64,000 bases of DNA from Streptococcus mitis (GCF_000722685.1 NZ_JPFV01000008.1:124001-188000), one strand, 5' to 3'; shown: positions 38,115 to 47,480, numbered from the stretch's first letter. Notes: generated by a model not told the origin, from the sequence alone. Program-made: numbers and translations.

Positions 38115-38929
38115 ATTTACTTCTTGAAGTGGCTCGTTTACCTCGCTCAACTTACTATTATCAGTTGAAGGAACTAGATGGGCTTGACAAAGATAAAGAT
38201 CTTAAAGCTGAAATTCAAGCTATTTTTACTGAGCACAAAGGAAATTATGGCTATCGCCGAATAACTCTTGAATTGAGGAATCGTGGTCATATAGTAAACC
38301 ATAAGAAGGTCCAACGTCTGATGAAAATCCTTGGTTTAAGTGCTCGAATTCGCCGTAAACGAAAGTATTCTTCCTACCAAGGAGAGATTGGCAAGAAAGC
38401 AGAGAATCTCATTCAACGCCAGTTTGAAGGATCGAGACCAATGGAAAAGTGTTATACGGATGTGACAGAGTTTGCCATTCCAAATAGCACGCAGAAATTG
38501 TATTTATCGCCTGTTTTAGATGGCTTTAACAGCGAAATTATTGCTTTTAATCTTTCTTGTTCTCCTAATTTAGAACAAGTAAAAACGATGTTGGAACAGG
38601 CCTTCACAGAGAAACACTACGAGAATACGATTCTCCATAGTGACCAAGGTTGGCAATACCAACACGATTCTTATCATCGGTTCCTAGAGAGTAAGGGAAT
38701 TCAAGCATCCATGTCACGTAAGGGCAACAGCCCAGACAACGGTATGATGGAATCTTTCTTTGGCATTTTAAAATCCGAAATGTTTTATGGCCATGAGAAA
38801 AACTTTAAATCACTTAATCAATTGGAACAAGCCATTATAGACTATATCGATTACTACAACAACAAACGAATTAAGGTAAAACTAAAAGGACTTAGTCCTG
38901 TCCAATACAGAACTAAATCCTTTCAATAA
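38090..38929 (+). CDS. IS150-type transposase OrfB (DDE integrase core)
   Basis: The catalytic part of the transposase, normally made as an OrfAB fusion by -1 frameshifting; the frame is open back to the slippery site at 38021. The first ATG in this frame gives 279 residues. The HTH_21-type segment ([16 protein letters not shown]) precedes the rve core, with the three acidic residues in [18 protein letters not shown] and [12 protein letters not shown]. It ends 30 bases before the right inverted repeat. Confidence 0.92.
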   Translation: MASGGFRLDLLLEVARLPRSTYYYQLKELDGLDKDKDLKAEIQAIFTEHKGNYGYRRITLELRNRGHIVNHKKVQRLMKILGLSARIRRKRKYSSYQGEIGKKAENLIQRQFEGSRPMEKCYTDVTEFAIPNSTQKLYLSPVLDGFNSEIIAFNLSCSPNLEQVKTMLEQAFTEKHYENTILHSDQGWQYQHDSYHRFLESKGIQASMSRKGNSPDNGMMESFFGILKSEMFYGHEKNFKSLNQLEQAIIDYIDYYNNKRIKVKLKGLSPVQYRTKSFQ

Positions 38930-39209
38930 TTATTTGTCCAACTTTTTGGGATCAGTACAGAGATACCGGTTTTTCTTTTTCTAATAAGGAATCTAAAATT
39001 TCTTGCTTCATCTATCTATTCAATTGATAGATTTCGTCAGAGAAAGACTGTAAAATTTTTGATATAATGTTAAGGATGGACTGACGGATACTTAGAGGAT
39101 AATTTTCAAAAGAATTACAGGTGAGAAGAAAAATATGTAAGATTGGACAGAAGTCTCTCTACCATCATCCATGCAGAAACAAGATTATATGAAATAAAAG
39201 GAGTAACCA

Positions 39210-40259
39210 ATGTCCGGAAATTATTCAACACGTGAATTCCGCGAGAAACTATATGATGACCTTCATGTTCGTTTAAGAGATACAGTGATTTTGATGTGTG
39301 CGATTTTTATTGCCTCTATAGGTCTAAATATGAATTCAACAGCTGTCATTATTGGAGCCATGCTGATTTCCCCTCTTATGACACCGATTGTTGGACTGGG
39401 ATTCGGTTTAGCTATTTTTGATACGCGTTTAATCAAGCAATCTCTAGAGGTTTTATTTACTCAAGTATTGGTCAGTTTGCTTGTCTCTACTCTATATTTC
39501 TGGATTTCTCCCTTATCCTATGCAAGTAGCGAGTTGATTGCACGAACCTCTCCAACCATTTGGGATGTTCTCATTGCTATTGCTGGTGGGATAGCAGGTT
39601 TCATTGGTTCAAGGAAAAAAGAAGCAAACAATATCGTGCCAGGAGTAGCCATTGCAACAGCTCTGATGCCACCTATCTGCACTGCAGGTTATGGTTTAGC
39701 TAATGGAAATGTACGATTTTTATTTGGGGCTCTTTATCTTTTCTTGATCAACTGTGTCTTTATCATGCTAATCAACATTGTTGGAACAAGAATTATGATG
39801 AGAAAATCTCCCTTAAGTTCATTTAAAGAGCTAAACATTAAAATGAGAATTGGGTTGATCTCCTTGATTGTATTATTGGTTCTTCCAGCCAGCTATTCAG
39901 CAGTCACTTTGACGATGGATCAAGCGCGAAAAGAAGGAATCAAACAGTTTGTAGGAAAAGAGTTCGCCAATCATACGGTCATTAATCAAGTCTACAAGTC
40001 AAGGAACAATGAATTAGTCTTGACGGTTGTTGGAGATCCGATTTCAGAAGAAGAATTAGAAACGCTCCACCAAAAACAAGCCTCTTACGGTATTCAATCT
40101 GTTCAATTGAAAGTCAATCAAGTTCATAATTCGACAAAATTAGACAGTGAGACGGCCAAGGAATTTTATGAAACCATTAACAAGTATATCGATCAAAAAC
40201 TCTCTGAAAAGGATTCACAAAAAGATCTCGTAAAAGAAAATGAAGCAGACAAGGATTGA
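39210..40259 (+). CDS. DUF389 (TIGR00341) membrane protein
   Basis: A 349-residue protein with about five to six transmembrane segments in the first 235 residues, including the conserved NSTAVIIGAMLISPLMTPIVGLGFGLA (about 41-67) and PGVAIATALMPPICTAGYG, then a soluble C-terminal domain (about 240-349) ending in a K/D/E-rich tail. DUF389 proteins are membrane proteins of unknown function, widespread in bacteria. AAAGGAG precedes the start. It has no obvious operon partner and ends before a BOX element. Confidence 0.85.
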   Translation: MSGNYSTREFREKLYDDLHVRLRDTVILMCAIFIASIGLNMNSTAVIIGAMLISPLMTPIVGLGFGLAIFDTRLIKQSLEVLFTQVLVSLLVSTLYFWISPLSYASSELIARTSPTIWDVLIAIAGGIAGFIGSRKKEANNIVPGVAIATALMPPICTAGYGLANGNVRFLFGALYLFLINCVFIMLINIVGTRIMMRKSPLSSFKELNIKMRIGLISLIVLLVLPASYSAVTLTMDQARKEGIKQFVGKEFANHTVINQVYKSRNNELVLTVVGDPISEEELETLHQKQASYGIQSVQLKVNQVHNSTKLDSETAKEFYETINKYIDQKLSEKDSQKDLVKENEADKD

Positions 40260-40337
40260 GGATATTGACCTTATCTAACTCATGAAAGCAAATCTTGTGT
40301 GGTGGTTTGGTCAATCACTACTAGCTCGGGTTAAATA

Positions 40338-40441
40338 ATACTCTTCGAAAATCTCTTCAAACCACGTCAGCGTCGCCTTACCGTACTCAAGTACAGCTTG
40401 CGGCTAGCTTCCTAGTTTGCTTTTTGATTTTCATTGAGTAT
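40338..40441. repeat. BOX element (A-C type, short)
   Basis: ATACTCTTCGAAAATC..CATTGAGTAT ends. The boxA core CCACGTCAGCGTCGCCTTACCG matches the well-known BOX primer region closely, followed directly by boxC. No boxB. It sits between convergent DUF389 and thrS genes. Confidence 0.9.
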
Positions 40442-40448
40442 AAAATAT

Positions 40449-40481
40449 AAAAAGCAACAGCTGTTTCAGTTGTTGCTTTTT
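40449..40481 (-). terminator. Terminator after thrS (bidirectional)
   Basis: AAAAAGCAACAGCTG pairs with CAGTTGTTGCTTTTT around a TTT loop; A/T runs flank both sides. Confidence 0.88.
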
Positions 40482-40502
40482 AGCTAGCTAGGATTTTATC
40501 TC

Positions 40503-42446
40503 TTATTTCTCAACTCGTGATTTGTTGGCGATATCAGCAAGGATAGCTTGAACAAAGTCATCTACTGAGACAGTTTGTGTTTCTTTTTGTCCATAGCGGC
40601 GAACGTTGACTGTTCCGTCTTCCATCTCCTTGTCCCCAACGATCAATTGGTAAGGAATCTTGCTTGTTTGTGAAGCACGGATTTTGAACTGCATTTTTTC
40701 ATTGCGCTCATCTACATCTGCACGGACACCGCGGTCACGGAGTTTCTTCGCTACTTCCCATGCGTAGTCCACATGTTTCTCGTTAGAAACTGGGATGAGG
40801 GTTACTTGGTGTGGTGCAAGCCATGTTGGGAATGCTCCCTTGTAGTTTTCAATTAAGATAGCTGTGAAGCGTTCCATAGTTGAGATAACTCCACGGTGAA
40901 TCATGACTGGACGGTGTTCCTCACCATCAGCTCCGATGTATTTGAGGTCGAAGCGTTCTGGAAGCAAGAAGTCAAGCTGGATAGTAGAAAGGGTTTCTTC
41001 TTTACCAAGGGCAGTCTTAACTTGAATATCCAATTTTGGTCCGTAGAAGGCTGCTTCCCCTTCGGCTTCAAAGTAGTCCACGCCCATTTCATCAAGGGCT
41101 GCACGAAGCATAGTTTGGGCATTTTCCCACATCTCATCGTTATCAAAGTACTTGTGAGTATCTTGAGGGTCACGAAGAGAGAGACGGAAGCGGTATTCAG
41201 TCAAGTTGAAGTCTTCATAAACATCGATAATCAACTGAAGGGCACGTTGGAATTCTTCTTGGATTTGTTCTGGCGTAACGAAGAGGTGACCGTCGTTGAG
41301 TGACATTTCACGCACACGTTGAAGACCAGTGAGGGCACCAGATTTTTCGTAACGGTGCATCATACCGATTTCAGCGATACGGATTGGCAATTCGCGGTAA
41401 GAGTGAACATGGTGTTTGAAGACTTGGATGTGGTGTGGGCAGTTCATTGGACGAAGGACAAATTCTTCCCCATCACCCATGTCCATAGTTGGGAACATGT
41501 CTTCTTGGTAATGATCCCAGTGACCAGAAGTCTTGTAAAGCTCAACAGATGCAAGTGGTGGAGTGTAGACGTGTTGGTAGCCAGAAGCTAGCTCTTTGTC
41601 TACGATGTAGCGTTCCAACTCACGACGAATAGTCGCACCGTTTGGCAACCAGAATGGAAGCCCTTGCCCAACTTCTTGAGAAATCATGAAGAGGTCAAGC
41701 TCTTTACCAAGTTTACGGTGATCACGTTCCTTAGCTTCTTCACGCATTTGAAGGTAGTTCTTCAAGTCTTTCTTGTCAAACCAAGCTGTACCATAGATAC
41801 GTTGCATCATAGCGTTGTCGCTATTTCCACGCCAGTAAGCACCTGCTACATGGAGAAGGTGGAAGATTTGGATGCGGCCTGTTGATGGGACGTGAGGGCC
41901 ACGGCAAAGGTCTACATATTCACCCTGACGATAGATAGTCAAACCACCTTCGTCTTCAGAGTGTTCTTCAATCAATTCCAACTTGTAAGGGTCGTTTTTG
42001 AAGATTTCACGTGCCTCGTCTTTAGTCACTTCTTCACGGATTGATGGGAAGTTTTCTTTAACGATTTTTTGCATTTCTTCTTCGATACGAGGAAGGTCTT
42101 CGTTGGAGATTTGACCAGCTGTGTTATCAGTATCGTAGTAGAAACCGTCTTCGATAGCTGGACCAACTCCCAAGTGAATGTCTGGGAAAAGGCGACGAGC
42201 TGCTTGGGCGAACAAGTGGGCAGCTGAGTGACGCAAGATTGGAAGGGCATCTTCGTGATCAGGTGTCACGATTTCGATGCTTCCATCTTCAGTGATAGCA
42301 CGAGTAGTGTCGATGAGTTTGCCGTTAAATTTACCAGCAAGAGCTTTTTTAGCTAGAGAATTGCTGATAGATTGGGCAATTTCAAAAGTTGTAACGCCAG
42401 ATTCGAATTCACGAATAGCGCCATCTGGGAAAGTAATGTTAATCAT
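40503..42446 (-). CDS. thrS: Threonyl-tRNA synthetase
   Basis: A class II synthetase of 647 residues. The start is the ATG at 42446 (MINITFPDG), with AAGGAGAAC upstream; the longer in-frame opening to 42578 runs through the leader. Domains: N-terminal TGS (1-60), editing domain N2 with [10 protein letters not shown] (HxxxH, about 74) and CRGPH, catalytic core with motifs including [12 protein letters not shown] and [13 protein letters not shown], and a C-terminal anticodon domain. Transcription is controlled by a T-box leader just upstream. Confidence 0.98.
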   Translation of the reverse strand: MINITFPDGAIREFESGVTTFEIAQSISNSLAKKALAGKFNGKLIDTTRAITEDGSIEIVTPDHEDALPILRHSAAHLFAQAARRLFPDIHLGVGPAIEDGFYYDTDNTAGQISNEDLPRIEEEMQKIVKENFPSIREEVTKDEAREIFKNDPYKLELIEEHSEDEGGLTIYRQGEYVDLCRGPHVPSTGRIQIFHLLHVAGAYWRGNSDNAMMQRIYGTAWFDKKDLKNYLQMREEAKERDHRKLGKELDLFMISQEVGQGLPFWLPNGATIRRELERYIVDKELASGYQHVYTPPLASVELYKTSGHWDHYQEDMFPTMDMGDGEEFVLRPMNCPHHIQVFKHHVHSYRELPIRIAEIGMMHRYEKSGALTGLQRVREMSLNDGHLFVTPEQIQEEFQRALQLIIDVYEDFNLTEYRFRLSLRDPQDTHKYFDNDEMWENAQTMLRAALDEMGVDYFEAEGEAAFYGPKLDIQVKTALGKEETLSTIQLDFLLPERFDLKYIGADGEEHRPVMIHRGVISTMERFTAILIENYKGAFPTWLAPHQVTLIPVSNEKHVDYAWEVAKKLRDRGVRADVDERNEKMQFKIRASQTSKIPYQLIVGDKEMEDGTVNVRRYGQKETQTVSVDDFVQAILADIANKSRVEK

Positions 42447-42521
42447 GATGTTCTCCTTACTTATATTATTGACGAATGTGTTAACCCTATTCTGAAAACA
42501 GGGACAGAGGATTGTGAAAGC

Positions 42522-42755
42522 TAGAAAAACAAAAAGCGACATCCTCGAAAGGACGTCGCAACGTGGTTCCACCTTCATTTATGTTCCTCAAAAAAGAGGG
42601 ACACCTCTGATTGGCTCTAACGTGGCCACCGTTTTATGTTTTCATAAAAAACTCACGAGTAGTATCAGTTTAGGCTTCCTATGCGTTTCCAGCAACCACG
42701 CACTCTCTAGTAGAAAGGGACTAAGTGACTTGTCTCTATGGATTATTATAGCATG
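42522..42755 (-). promoter_or_regulatory. T-box leader of thrS
   Basis: On the minus strand the T-box core GAAGGTGGAACCACG lies at 42576-42562, followed by the terminator stem GCGACGTCC/GGATGTCGC and TTTTTG (42560-42530). Stem I elements (AGAGAGTGCG, GCTGGAAACGC) are upstream near 42715-42680. It should respond to uncharged tRNA-Thr. Confidence 0.88.
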
Positions 42756-42889
42756 ATTGTGAAAATTTTCAAGATATTTGTAGATTTTTTTGAATTTCCT
42801 TGTTGAGGGGGAGAATTAGGAATGGTAATCTTAGAAGAGGTTGGGTATCTCCATTATGTTGGTGAAGTAAAGAGAAAGGAGTAAATCTG

Positions 42890-42918
42890 TTGACAAAGAA
42901 GTTAGTTATTGGTAGAAT
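42890..42918 (+). promoter_or_regulatory. rpsO promoter
   Basis: TTGACA (42890-42895), a 17-base spacer and TAGAAT (42913-42918): a near-consensus sigma-A promoter about 90 bases before the rpsO start. Confidence 0.85.
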
Positions 42919-43008
42919 AGGGATTGTCGTAAAGACAAATAACTTCTTCTTGGTTGCAGGCATGCCAACCTGTCACTCGGATGAAGCCAAATAAAAAGGA
43001 GAAACATC

Positions 43009-43277
43009 ATGGCAATCTCAAAAGAGAAAAAAATGAAATCATCGCACAATATGCACGTCACGAAGGTGATACAGGTTCAGTAGAGGTTCAAGTTGCTGTC
43101 CTTACTTGGGAAATCAACCACCTTAACGAACACATCAAACAACACAAAAAAGACCACGCTACTTACCGTGGATTGATGAAGAAAATCGGTCGCCGTCGTA
43201 ACTTGCTTGCATACTTGCGTAAAAACGACGTTAACCGTTACCGTGAGTTGATCAACTCTCTAGGACTTCGTCGCTAA
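43009..43277 (+). pseudogene. rpsO: 30S ribosomal protein S15 with a 1-base frameshift
   Basis: ATG at 43009 behind AAAGGAGAAACATC starts MAISKEKK as in normal S15, but the following A-run (43027-43033) has seven A where eight are needed to continue as [12 protein letters not shown]. The correct protein continues in the other frame to the stop at 43275-43277, ending [11 protein letters not shown]. Adding one A gives exactly 89 residues, the normal S15 length. S15 binds 16S rRNA early in 30S assembly. The most likely cause is a homopolymer sequencing or assembly error; a true mutation or ribosomal/polymerase slippage cannot be excluded. Confidence 0.9.
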
Positions 43278-43441
43278 TTCAAGATACAAAGGCCGTCAAA
43301 AGCACAAAGTAAAAATAGGAAAATTGACGAAGAAACTTCAGTTTCTAGGAGATTTTATCTTTTTTGCCAAGTGCTTAGGCCGTGTTCAATTGAGCACATC
43401 TTGATAATGAAGCTACTCTAAATTGGGTAGCTTTTTTGTAT

Positions 43442-43555
43442 GGATTTTAGCCCGATCTCAAATTAGCTCTCTGACTTCAGAGAGCTTTTTATGTTGTTTT
43501 CTTACCTCGATATACTCAAGTATAATCTTCGGTTACGGTTCCTAGCACTGTAAGG
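43442..43555. repeat. Intergenic direct repeat, copy 1
   Basis: About 114 bp, nearly identical to 43752-43865. It contains the terminator-like hairpin AGCTCTCTGACTTCAGAGAGCT followed by TTTT, then CTCGATATACTCAAGTATAATC and CCTAGCACTGTAA. It lies downstream of rpsO. Confidence 0.8.
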
Positions 43556-43571
43556 TAAAATAAACCAGATC

Positions 43572-43594
43572 TTCTCCCTTCGGGGAGATTTTTT
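43572..43594 (+). terminator. Short terminator-like hairpin
   Basis: TCTCCC TTCG GGGAGA with a UUCG-type tetraloop, followed by TTTTTTTG. Confidence 0.75.
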
Positions 43595-43751
43595 TGTTCA
43601 CTAAAATTTTTGTACAATCGTCGGCTTGTCGCCTAGTCTATAACCGTTTTATTCAGCAAGAATCATGATGCTAAGGACGTTAAAAATCCGTATGAAAATA
43701 GGGAAACGACACAGTGTTCGATGAACACAAGGAGTTTCATCTTTTTCACTA

Positions 43752-43865
43752 GGATTTTAGCCCAAGCTCAAATCAGCTCTCTGACTTCAGAGGGCTTTTT
43801 ATGTTGTCACTTTATCTCGATATACTCAAGTATAATCTTCGGTTACGTTTCCTAGCACTGTAAAA
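43752..43865. repeat. Intergenic direct repeat, copy 2
   Basis: The second copy, offset exactly 310 bases from copy 1, with the hairpin AGCTCTCTGACTTCAGAGGGCT and the same CTCGATATACTCAAGTATAATC tail. It lies just before the siderophore operon promoter. Confidence 0.8.
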
Positions 43866-43890
43866 GTAACTATATTCATTTTTTCTCAGC

Positions 43891-43919
43891 TTGTTACCTA
43901 GTTGAAAATATGGTATACT
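43891..43919 (+). promoter_or_regulatory. Promoter of the siderophore-type ABC operon
   Basis: TTGTTA (43891-43896), 17 bases, then TATACT (43914-43919) preceded by TGG, an extended -10. The start codon follows about 48 bases later. No iron-box-like dyad was recognised. Confidence 0.6.
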
Positions 43920-43966
43920 TTTCATGAGAATTTTCTAAATTTTTAATTTTGTCTAAGGAGGTTTGC

Positions 43967-45013
43967 ATGCTTTCCAAATTTTCTGGAAGCCGACAGAACC
44001 TGCAATTTGTGTTGCTTTTAGGTATTTTACTAGGTGTTTTAGGTATTTCTCTCTTTCTAGCAGTTTCAATGGGATCTGTTGCGATTGCTCTAGGAGATAC
44101 CTATCGGATTATTTTGAGCAGGTTGAGTTTTCCTCTTGAGATAGGAGAGGTTTCCAAGTCTACTCTTGCTATTGTATGGAACATGAGATTCCCTCGAGTA
44201 TTGCTAGGTCTGATAGTAGGGGCTGGTCTTTCTATGTGTGGTAGCGTGATGCAGTCCACAGTGAACAACCCCATCGCTGAGCCCTATGTCTTAGGCATCT
44301 CTGCGGGAGCAACTCTAGGAGCAACCTTGAGCATCATTCTTGGTTTGAAAGTGATGATTAGCTTTGGAGCTTTTCTTGGAGCTATTTTGGCAACAATTGC
44401 TGTCCTCATCATTGCCTCTATGCAGGGAAGGATGACGACTTCCAGTCTAATCTTATCAGGAACGGTGGTCAATGCTCTCTTTCTGGCTTTTTCCAACTTT
44501 ATCATCTCTGTTGGTGCTAATGCTGACAGTGTGATGACCATTAAGTTTTGGACCATGGGCTCGCTTGCCGGAACTACCTGGTCTGACTTAGTCCTGCCAA
44601 CTGTAGTGGTAGGAATGGCCTTTCTATTTTTCTCTACTCAGTATCGTGTTTTTAATGCGATGATGATGGGAGATGAGGCTGCTTTAACTTTGGGAATTCC
44701 CTTGCGCTTCTATTGGTATCTTTATGTGACCATGGTAGCTGTGCTAACAGCAGTCTTAGTGGCAACCTGTGGGATTATTGGATTTGTTGGTCTGATTACT
44801 CCTCACTTAGCTCGAGGGTTAGTAGGAACGAATTACAGGAGACTTTTTCCTGTTGCGACTTTACTGGGTGCCCTTTTTGTTATCTGGGCAGACGTACTCT
44901 CTCGTATCATCATTCCAAACGCAGAGCTTCCTATTGGTATTTTCACAGCCTTAGTAGGTGCTCCCTTCTTTATCTACATTGTTGGAGGTAGGCGAAGGGA
45001 GGTGAGGGTCTGA
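43967..45013 (+). CDS. FecCD-family ferric-siderophore ABC permease
   Basis: A 348-residue BtuC/FecCD-type permease with about nine to ten transmembrane helices. Family motifs include MRFPRVLLGLIVGAGLSMCGSVMQ (about 74-97), NPIAEPYVLGISAGATLGA and a GIIGFVGLITPHLAR segment. It is a single permease, so it probably acts as a homodimer. I start at 43967, 5 bases after AAGGAGG; the TTG at 43949 would lie in the leader. The ATPase start follows the stop by 1 base. As I remember it, pneumococcus lacks this operon at this site. Confidence 0.93.
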   Translation: MLSKFSGSRQNLQFVLLLGILLGVLGISLFLAVSMGSVAIALGDTYRIILSRLSFPLEIGEVSKSTLAIVWNMRFPRVLLGLIVGAGLSMCGSVMQSTVNNPIAEPYVLGISAGATLGATLSIILGLKVMISFGAFLGAILATIAVLIIASMQGRMTTSSLILSGTVVNALFLAFSNFIISVGANADSVMTIKFWTMGSLAGTTWSDLVLPTVVVGMAFLFFSTQYRVFNAMMMGDEAALTLGIPLRFYWYLYVTMVAVLTAVLVATCGIIGFVGLITPHLARGLVGTNYRRLFPVATLLGALFVIWADVLSRIIIPNAELPIGIFTALVGAPFFIYIVGGRRREVRV

Positions 45014-45014
45014 T

Positions 45015-45770
45015 ATGGACTTGATGTGTCAGAATGTCCACTTTGGACTAGGAGAGAAAAAAATCCTCAAAGGAGTCTCTCTTAAGGTTGAAGGGCATCA
45101 ATTTCACACGATACTAGGGCCAAATGGAAGTGGAAAAACCAGCCTGCTTAAACTCCTCTATCGTCAGGAAAAGGCGGACAAAGGCTTGATAAGTCTAGAT
45201 GGGAAACCTCTGGAACAATGGACAATCAAAGAAACAGCCAAGCAAATGGCAGTTGTGACCCAGTTTAACCAGCTGCAGTTTGATTGTACAGTTGAGGAAA
45301 TCGTCTTGCTGGGAAGAACTCCCCACCTCTCTTTTTTACAGAAGGAAAGGGAAAGGGATTATGCCCTCGTTCAAGATGCCCTCGTTAAGGTGGATATGCT
45401 TGAGAAGAAAACTCGTCTCTATTCGTCTCTGTCAGGGGGAGAGAAACAGCGAGTCTTACTAGCCCGCGCCTTAGCGCAAGAACCGACTCTCTTACTCCTA
45501 GACGAACCAACTAATCACCTGGATATTAAGTATCAGTTAGACTTGTTGGCCATTGTGAAGGAGCTCAAGGTCAATGTTCTAGCTGTCCTGCATGATATTC
45601 AACTTGCTTGTCGCTATTCGGATTATCTCTATCTAATGAAAGAGGGAGAAATCCTTTACCAAGGGACTCCAAAGGAGACCATCACCCCTGAGTCATTGCA
45701 AACTGTATATGGAGTTCAAAGTCAGGTGACTTGGACCGAGGATCAGCAAGCTATGATTCACTATTTATAA
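45015..45770 (+). CDS. Ferric-siderophore ABC transporter ATPase
   Basis: A 251-residue FepC/FhuC-type ATPase: Walker A GPNGSGKTS (about 36-44), Q-loop VTQFNQ, signature LSGGEKQRV, Walker B LLLLDEPTNHLD, H-loop LHDIQ. It is placed between the permease and the lipoprotein gene in one operon. Confidence 0.95.
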   Translation: MDLMCQNVHFGLGEKKILKGVSLKVEGHQFHTILGPNGSGKTSLLKLLYRQEKADKGLISLDGKPLEQWTIKETAKQMAVVTQFNQLQFDCTVEEIVLLGRTPHLSFLQKERERDYALVQDALVKVDMLEKKTRLYSSLSGGEKQRVLLARALAQEPTLLLLDEPTNHLDIKYQLDLLAIVKELKVNVLAVLHDIQLACRYSDYLYLMKEGEILYQGTPKETITPESLQTVYGVQSQVTWTEDQQAMIHYL

Positions 45771-45789
45771 GAATGAAAAGGAAAACAAG

Positions 45790-46800
45790 ATGAAAAAAAC
45801 ACTAAGCATTTTACTCGTAACAGTAGCTACCTTAACTTTGGCAGCTTGTGGCAACACTACCACTGAAAAAGCTACGACACAATCAAGCGCAGAAACAAGT
45901 CAAAAGGCCAGCACAGAGACGACTTATCCGTTAACGGTCAAGACCTATGATGCTAAAGGAAATGAAGTCGAACAAGTTTTTGATAAGGCACCTGAAAAAG
46001 TTATCACCAACAATCTTTCAACCACTGAAATCTTATTGGAGTTGGGGTTGAAGGATAAAATTGCTGGCATGCTCAATCCAGACAATGCTGTGACGGACAA
46101 ATACAAGGACGCTATTGCGACTATTCCTCAAATCGGGGATAAAAAAACAGTCTCACAAGAGACAGTCCTTTCTTATGAGCCAGATGCTGTGATGGGTCGA
46201 AACATGATGTTTTCTGAAAAATCCTTGGGGACAGTTAGCACTTGGAATGAAAACAAAATCCCAGTTTATACGCAAAAAGCTTCTCTCTCAACAATTCAGC
46301 AAGATTTGGGGAATATCGTAGAAGATGTTAAAAATCTTGGAATGATTTTTAATGTTCAGGATAAGGCTAATGAATACGCAGCTCAATTACAAACTAAAAT
46401 TGACGCTGTTAAGAAAGCAAATTCAGCAAGCCAAGGTGAAAAGAAAAAGGCTTTGATTATGGTTGCTTATAATGATGAAACCTTCGGTGCCTACAAGTCT
46501 GCTTTGCAAGAAAGTTTGCTGAACCAACTTGGTTATACAAACGTTGCCACGGGGACATCAGGCTTGACCTTGGAAAATCTTGTGTCAATGAATCCTGAAT
46601 TGATTATCTATGTAACCAGCGATCGCAATAAAAAATTGGATGAAAAAGCAGTAGAGTTGATGAAGGCAAATGCTGTTTTGGAAAGCGTTCCTGCTATTAA
46701 GAATCAAAAAATCATGATCATCTCTTACGATGAATTGATGGACTATGGTCCAGCAGTGATTGATTCCCTTGAGAAAATCAATGACTTTATCAATAAATAA
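45790..46800 (+). CDS. Siderophore-binding lipoprotein (Peripla_BP_2)
   Basis: A 336-residue substrate-binding protein with a lipoprotein signal (LTLAAC, Cys20), an S/T/E-rich linker (about 22-45), and a two-lobe TroA/FhuD-like domain (KVITNNLSTTEILLELGL, SYEPDAVMGRNM, then ENLVSMNPELIIYVTS). Residues that would contact a siderophore cannot be named by eye. The esterase gene overlaps its 3' end, linking uptake to ligand hydrolysis. Confidence 0.93.
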   Translation: MKKTLSILLVTVATLTLAACGNTTTEKATTQSSAETSQKASTETTYPLTVKTYDAKGNEVEQVFDKAPEKVITNNLSTTEILLELGLKDKIAGMLNPDNAVTDKYKDAIATIPQIGDKKTVSQETVLSYEPDAVMGRNMMFSEKSLGTVSTWNENKIPVYTQKASLSTIQQDLGNIVEDVKNLGMIFNVQDKANEYAAQLQTKIDAVKKANSASQGEKKKALIMVAYNDETFGAYKSALQESLLNQLGYTNVATGTSGLTLENLVSMNPELIIYVTSDRNKKLDEKAVELMKANAVLESVPAIKNQKIMIISYDELMDYGPAVIDSLEKINDFINK

Positions 46801-47473
46801 TGAGTTTGATTGGGAAGGAATCCAAGTCAAAATCAGCCTTCCCTCTAACTATGACCCCAATCAAACCTATCCGGCTATTTTATTGAATGATGGAAACTTG
46901 GACTTCCTATCGTCCCTTTCCGAATCTGTGATTTTAGTGGGCTTGACCTCTAAAAATCGCTTAGAAGACTACACTCCCTGGGCGACATTGGCTCTGAGAG
47001 ATGGCGCTCCAGATTTTGGAGGTCAGGCCAACGTCTATCATGATCATTTATTTGGAGGTCTTTTAGACAAGTTGCAGTCGCTTTATCGCCTGGACGAAAC
47101 TCGCCTTGCCTACGGAGGTTATTCCCTAGGTGGTTTGGTGGCAGTCTACAGTCTTTTCAGCTTTGACAAGGTTTCTTGTGTCTTTTCTATCTGCGGTTCC
47201 TTTTGGTATCCTGATTTTGTGACTTATTGCAAGGAAGAAAAGGTGAAAAATCTAGACTGTTTGCTGTATTTACAGAATGGTCAAACAGAAGGAGCACACC
47301 ATACTAATCGCTTGGCTCAAGCACCAGCCTATGCTGAGCAGATCCATACCAGTCTTCAGAAATGCTATCCGAACGGTCAGTTTGTCTTTGATCCTTATGG
47401 ACACCATGAACAAGTAGCTGAACGATTCCTAGCTTTTTCTAACTGGTTGGCCCAAAAATGGAAAATCGAATAA
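46781..47473 (+). CDS. Fes/IroE-like alpha/beta esterase, probable siderophore hydrolase
   Basis: A 230-residue putative esterase (Esterase_D/IroE-BesA type). The nucleophile is Ser115 in YGGYSLGGLV, with a likely catalytic His in PYGHHEQVAERF near residue 212; an acid is not assigned. No signal peptide, so it is cytosolic. It would release iron by cutting an imported ferric (catecholate or similar ester) siderophore; that is inferred from its overlap with the ABC importer. I start at the ATG at 46781, which overlaps the lipoprotein gene by 20 bases; a TTG at 46760 is also in frame. Confidence 0.8.
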   Translation: MTLSINNEFDWEGIQVKISLPSNYDPNQTYPAILLNDGNLDFLSSLSESVILVGLTSKNRLEDYTPWATLALRDGAPDFGGQANVYHDHLFGGLLDKLQSLYRLDETRLAYGGYSLGGLVAVYSLFSFDKVSCVFSICGSFWYPDFVTYCKEEKVKNLDCLLYLQNGQTEGAHHTNRLAQAPAYAEQIHTSLQKCYPNGQFVFDPYGHHEQVAERFLAFSNWLAQKWKIE

Positions 47474-47480
47474 AAGAGTT

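Larger units (their letters stand above)
37522..38959 (+). mobile_element. IS3-family (IS150 group) insertion sequence, complete
   Basis: A 1438-bp element. The left end TGAACTGCACCCCAAAAGTTAGACA matches the complement of the right end (TGTACTGATCCCAAAAAGTTGGACA) at 19-20 of 25 positions. It is flanked by a 3-bp duplication, GAG at 37519-37521 and GAG at 38960-38962. It carries overlapping orfA and orfB with an A AAA AAG frameshift signal, so it appears intact and possibly active. Confidence 0.92.

Noticed and set aside
40896..41303. 135-codon plus-strand frame antisense to thrS
   Set aside because: A shadow of the well-supported synthetase; low complexity and no start signals.
42954..43277. 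Extended S15 reading frame starting at ATG 42954
   Set aside because: The extra N-terminal residues ([10 protein letters not shown]..) derive from the leader and lack a ribosome site. The normal start at 43009 with a missing A in the poly-A run explains the frame better.
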